A DNA stretch of 9,681 bases, taken from NCBI GenBank assembly GCA_903828035.1, contig CAIKKV010000431.1:1-9681 (forward strand), given 5' to 3'. Below are positions 7,801 through 9,681 of the stretch, in pieces (position 1 is the stretch's first letter; every line of letters starts with the position of its first letter). The position numbers and the translations under genes are program-made. Below the pieces are notes generated by a model. It was given only the letters and a program-made list of their open reading frames with translations. It did not search any database and was not told where the DNA came from. The stretch comes from an uncultured bacterium (GTDB lineage Bacteria; Verrucomicrobiota; Kiritimatiellia; CAIKKV01).

Positions 7801-8171
7801 CCCTGACCTCGCTGGCGATCAACGGGACGCTGGTCGACGATCTGGCGCCGTTGCGCGGCATGGCGCTGGTGGAGCTTGAAGCGGCCAACACGTCGGTTTC
7901 CGACCTGGGTCCGCTGGAGGGCATGCCCCTGACCCGCGTCGTCATTACGAATGTCCGGGTGAACAGCCTCAGGCCGCTTTCCCGCAGCCCCCTGATTGAA
8001 CTCCATTGCGAAGGCACGAAGCCTGAAAGCCTGCAGGTCCTTCGCAACGTGCCCCTGGAAGTGCTCTACTGCGACTTGCGCCCGGGACAGATGGGCTTTG
8101 GCCTGACGCAGTCTTTCCCCCACCTCAGGGACCTCAACGGAAGCCCGCCCTTCCACCGGAACCCGAACTAG
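4878..8171 (+). CDS. Membrane Ser/Thr protein kinase with TPR-like and leucine-rich-repeat tail
   Basis: A 1097-residue Hanks-type kinase. The kinase domain is about 8-275: glycine loop GQGGMATV (16-23), VAIK with Lys38, helix-C Glu57, catalytic HCDIKPDN (131-138), DLG at 151-153, GTPQYMSPEQ (172-181) and DIYSMG (193-198). All catalytic residues are present, but the usual HRD is HCD. A Pro/Arg-rich juxtamembrane stretch leads to one membrane span (about 320-341), putting the C-terminal ~750 residues outside the cytoplasm. These comprise an Ala/Pro linker (345-372), a TPR-like helical region (about 375-560), a small beta-rich module (about 565-632), more helices, an Ala/Pro linker (680-707) and leucine-rich repeats (787-1059) with a short cap. 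The start at 4878 is preferred over ATG 4845: kinase homology begins just after it and GGGGAA lies upstream, whereas AGGA directly abuts 4845. It probably senses something at the envelope and signals inward. The next gene starts 2 bases after the stop. Confidence 0.93.
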   Translation: MDQLSLPGFELLGKIGQGGMATVWKARQLSLDRLVAIKVLSPRLASDPADVERFHAECRSAAMLKHPGIVQVYDAMVHKGLYCLIMEYVAGESLGSRIRRKKRMTEDEVLFVLEHVAQALAYAWKTTGLIHCDIKPDNILIDSDGSIKITDLGLATTLGGMSLITQTEEIMGTPQYMSPEQISGAPPLDTRTDIYSMGATVYQMLTGTMLFEGAADDAVLDLQLKGHVPDILDAVPGLSSRMAWMTEKMLSRKRENRHADWSAVTADVERLMRHGFPAPPFPAPGASVMSRSKRRQKPHNTPPPQTASVLPSPARASETFIRILLFLLVVAALAATAFFLLKSRPPAPAAAPSAPVIRSAPAPIIPAAPAVSESERRYADMFEFARDWCQKNPQRYQEALDQFDRVARETKGSKYALMAMEATRSVKQARETAIGELMGRLKTAADALGEQRKYEDAALLYDRYTGLLNSETHRKRAEAAKAWRDLAAHEQSALQTRDRDARLALGALLDESASLLVQGKLPESIAALAAAGSREELLPLMGELTPALELARKAAAMDQKILDSFARQAGQEVTVQLLSGPKTLIIGEVGGGIVHGDQKVSVGEGVAAASVKIRFSLEDVTLRERIQRMGADTEPDVALLKGCLAARNRSFSDARAYLTRIPGDFGVRLLAALERREAESQAAPAAPEAAAAKADPALPDTRPPAGAGESLSAIAFSTALAEANSGLTADDIQCEENSQQQVLKATVRSRYLQNLEPFKKIAASLEELAIPQNQAANTAPLAALTRLLRLDLSESAISDLSPLKDLKLNALILNATRVKDLSPLRNVPLRELEIANTRVYNFDPLRGIPLTRLNVANTQFSDMSAIRDMPLTDLNISGTKVFDFLTLRRFQLVAFQAYDTPFKDTSLLADMPILDLNLANSKVSELTPLRRLPLRSLTLSDTMVKDLSPLRDTKLVQLRVDNCKIKDLSALNGLPLTSLAINGTLVDDLAPLRGMALVELEAANTSVSDLGPLEGMPLTRVVITNVRVNSLRPLSRSPLIELHCEGTKPESLQVLRNVPLEVLYCDLRPGQMGFGLTQSFPHLRDLNGSPPFHRNPN
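7236..8054 (+). repeat. Thirteen 63-base leucine-rich-repeat units in the kinase gene
   Basis: Kinase residues 787-1059 divide into thirteen consecutive units of exactly 21 residues with no insertion or deletion. The pattern is Leu at positions 1, 4 and often 6, Thr at 9 (such as ANT, SGT, SDT), a hydrophobic residue at 11, then typically DLSPL at 13-17 and Pro at 21. The best conserved units contain VKDLSPLR or ISDLSPLK. The units beginning at 871 and 892 lack the DLSPL core. A divergent 22-residue unit (765-786) precedes the array and an irregular cap (1060-1097) follows it. The DNA copies differ throughout, so this is an old protein repeat rather than a recent DNA amplification. Confidence 0.9.
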
Positions 8172-8173
8172 CC

Positions 8174-9391
8174 ATGACGGCCGCCTGTTCCCTTTCCTCG
8201 ATCACAGCCGCGGCGGGAAGCGTAGTCGCCGCCATCCTGCTCTGGCTCTACCCCTCAAGCGCGGTGACCGACGTGCTCATCGGGGGCGCCTGCCTGGCGG
8301 CCCTTTTCCACTGGCGGAAAACAGGGGGCCTCTGGCTGTCTCCGGCGGGCCTGGCCGCGATCCTGGTCGCCGCCTATCCCGTGGTTCAACTGCTATGGGC
8401 CGCCCATCCGGCCGCCGCCGCGGGCGACCTGGCGCGCGACTTACGGCTTCCGGCCGGCGCCTTCGCCCTCTCCTTCTTCGTCACCGGAGGCCGCCGGATC
8501 GACCGCGCCCTGCTGGTCTCGGCCCTCGTGCTGCTGCCCGTGTTCGCAGCCGACCTGATCCGGCTGCACCGGGCGCTGGGCCCTGATTTCCCGGCCCTGG
8601 CCCGCTACTATAAGCCGCAGTTCATGAATCATCCGAACGTCTCCAGCATGCTGGCGGCGGCGGCCTGCCTGATCTGCCTCACCGGCGCCTGGACCCGGCG
8701 TTCCTGCCGCCCGGCCGCCGTCGGCCTGGCCCTCGGGGCCCTGCTGGCCCTGGCCTATCTGGGGGTCATGGCCTCCCGCGGCCCGCAGGCCGCCTTCGCC
8801 GCCGCGGCCGGCTCCGCCGTCCTCCTCCTGCCCCGCACCTGGAAGGGGCGGCTCGCGGGCCTGGTCCTGGCCGCGCTGGCGGCGGGGCTCATCGGAACCC
8901 ACCTGAAGAGCATCAACGCGCGTTTCACCAGCCCGGACCTGCTATCCGGCCGCCCGGCCGTCTGGAGCCACACGGCGAGCCTGATCCGGCAGCGGCCCTG
9001 GTTCGGCTATGGCTACGGCAAGGAGACCTTCCAGGAAACATACCGGACGACCAACCCCCCGCCCTCCCCGCATATCTATCCGCATCCGCACCAATACGCG
9101 CTGTTCGTGCTGTTCCAGGGAGGCCGGGCCTGGCTGATCCTCCATGCCGCCTTATGGCTGCTGCTGGCCATCCGGATGGGCAAAGCGCTGGCGAAAGCCG
9201 TCGACGAGACCGCGCGCCTTCGCCTGGTCCTGCTGGCCCTGATGATCATTCAATGGCAGATTTACGGGCTCGGGGATTATCCGGATAACCGGCTGCAGGA
9301 AGTCTTCGTGGCCCTGATTCCGCTGGCCCTGGCCGCCTCGGCGGGAAAGGCCGATCAGGACGTCAGCGTCTTGACGCGCACATCCGGATAG
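8174..9391 (+). CDS. O-antigen ligase / polymerase family (Wzy/WaaL-like) membrane protein
   Basis: A 405-residue polytopic inner-membrane protein with about ten hydrophobic segments, including residues 11-30, 33-46, 57-77, 93-104, 112-130, 155-172, 180-199, 205-220, 227-242, 310-335 and 349-366. Family marks of O-antigen ligases and polymerases are SRGP (201-204), with the Arg expected to contact the lipid-linked pyrophosphate, SGRPAVW (258-264), RPWFGYGYG (274-282) and a His-rich loop PHIYPHPHQYAL (299-310) in the place where the family usually has its catalytic His. Such proteins join or polymerise lipid-linked glycans on the periplasmic face. Ligase and polymerase cannot be told apart by sequence alone. 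ATG 8174 lies 2 bases after the kinase stop with only a weak ribosome binding site, suggesting co-transcription and coupled translation. Its 3' end overlaps the opposite-strand glycosyltransferase gene by 37 bases. Confidence 0.85.
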   Translation: MTAACSLSSITAAAGSVVAAILLWLYPSSAVTDVLIGGACLAALFHWRKTGGLWLSPAGLAAILVAAYPVVQLLWAAHPAAAAGDLARDLRLPAGAFALSFFVTGGRRIDRALLVSALVLLPVFAADLIRLHRALGPDFPALARYYKPQFMNHPNVSSMLAAAACLICLTGAWTRRSCRPAAVGLALGALLALAYLGVMASRGPQAAFAAAAGSAVLLLPRTWKGRLAGLVLAALAAGLIGTHLKSINARFTSPDLLSGRPAVWSHTASLIRQRPWFGYGYGKETFQETYRTTNPPPSPHIYPHPHQYALFVLFQGGRAWLILHAALWLLLAIRMGKALAKAVDETARLRLVLLALMIIQWQIYGLGDYPDNRLQEVFVALIPLALAASAGKADQDVSVLTRTSG

Positions 9392-9681
9392 GGGTGGCGG
9401 GAGAGGCCCGCCTCGCAACGCGCGGAGCCGGCGGCCCCTTCCAGGTAGCGGCGGGCATTGTCGCCTTCATTCCACGCCGGCGGACGGCGCGGGGGATGGG
9501 GCAGATGGCTGACCCGCGCCTGGTAGACCCTGACCTTCGGGCGGATCCCGAGCTTGTAAAGCCGGCGCCCCAGATCGTCATCCTCCTGCCCCCAGCCCAC
9601 ATAGGTTTCATCGAATCCGTTGACCTCGCGCATCGGCGCGGCCGGGATGGCGAAATTGGAAGACCGCAGGCGCGGCTTGGA
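9355..9681 (-). CDS. Glycosyltransferase (family 2-like), C-terminal part, cut by right edge
   Basis: The last 108 residues of a protein whose start lies beyond the right edge. The sequence reads SSNFAIPAAPMREVNGFDE, then TYVGWGQEDDDLGRRL, the C-terminal hallmark of nucleotide-sugar glycosyltransferases with a galactosyltransferase-type C-terminal domain (NGFDE...GWGxEDDDL). The Glu-Asp-Asp-Asp stretch is the expected catalytic-base and metal-linked region. A second part, RVYQARVSHLPHPPRRPP, fits the His-containing segment after it. An ATG at 9633 exists inside the domain but is not the true start, since homology continues upstream to the edge in the same frame. It likely adds a sugar to a surface polysaccharide, in keeping with the convergent O-antigen ligase-like gene. 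Confidence 0.85.
   Translation of the reverse strand, partial: SKPRLRSSNFAIPAAPMREVNGFDETYVGWGQEDDDLGRRLYKLGIRPKVRVYQARVSHLPHPPRRPPAWNEGDNARRYLEGAAGSARCEAGLSRHPYPDVRVKTLTS

Noticed and set aside
7236..8054. CRISPR-like or satellite DNA repeat
   Set aside because: The 63-base period is coding, the DNA units are divergent, and there are no identical repeats with unique spacers.
7254..8156. 300-codon minus-strand frame with an apparent repeat
   Set aside because: The periodicity is the mirror of the leucine-rich repeats encoded on the plus strand, not an independent repeat protein.
8441..8902. Minus-strand frame inside the O-antigen ligase-like gene
   Set aside because: A Gly, Arg and Gln rich shadow with no domain, opposite a well-supported membrane protein.

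Overview
The window looks like chromosomal DNA from a GC-rich, Gram-negative bacterium. By eye, about two thirds of coding bases are G or C. Several features suggest the PVC/Lentisphaerae-Kiritimatiellota/Planctomycetes neighbourhood: a stand-alone elongation factor G whose wording resembles the spirochaete/planctomycete/delta-proteobacterial (spd) type, a membrane Ser/Thr kinase with a long leucine-rich-repeat tail, and an AsmA-like envelope protein. The taxonomic placement is an inference from protein style. No rRNA or other marker is present to fix it.

Layout. (1) Positions 1-148, minus strand: start of a small single-pass membrane protein cut by the left edge. (2) Positions 248-2471, minus strand: a tightly packed three-gene unit read GNAT acetyltransferase (short ArgA-like), then AsmA-like membrane-anchored protein, then exported SOUL haem-binding-family protein. 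Both junctions are 4-base stop/start overlaps (GTGA, TTGA), and the two downstream genes use non-ATG starts. (3) Positions 2472-2589: a short divergent intergenic region. (4) Positions 2590-4677, plus strand: a full-length EF-G-family GTPase standing alone, with unusual residues in two GTPase motifs. (5) Positions 4678-4877: a GC-rich stem-loop and a possible promoter. (6) Positions 4878-8171, plus strand: a 1097-residue kinase. Its order is cytoplasmic kinase domain, one membrane span, Ala/Pro linker, helical TPR-like region, small beta-rich module, Ala/Pro linker, then thirteen in-register 21-residue leucine-rich repeats. (7) Positions 8174-9391, plus strand: a polytopic O-antigen ligase/polymerase-family protein starting 2 bases after the kinase stop. 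(8) Positions 9355-9681, minus strand: the C-terminal part of a family-2-like glycosyltransferase, running off the right edge and overlapping the ligase gene tail to tail.

How the genes may work together: the right half probably enters a surface-polysaccharide region. The kinase and the O-antigen ligase-like gene look co-transcribed, so an envelope-sensing kinase tied to glycan assembly is the most interesting hypothesis here. The left operon mixes a cytoplasmic acetyltransferase with two envelope or exported proteins and has no obvious shared pathway. There is no tRNA, rRNA, CRISPR array, insertion sequence or prophage signal. No stretch longer than 300 bases lacks a gene. I see no clear-cut unknown defence or mobile system.
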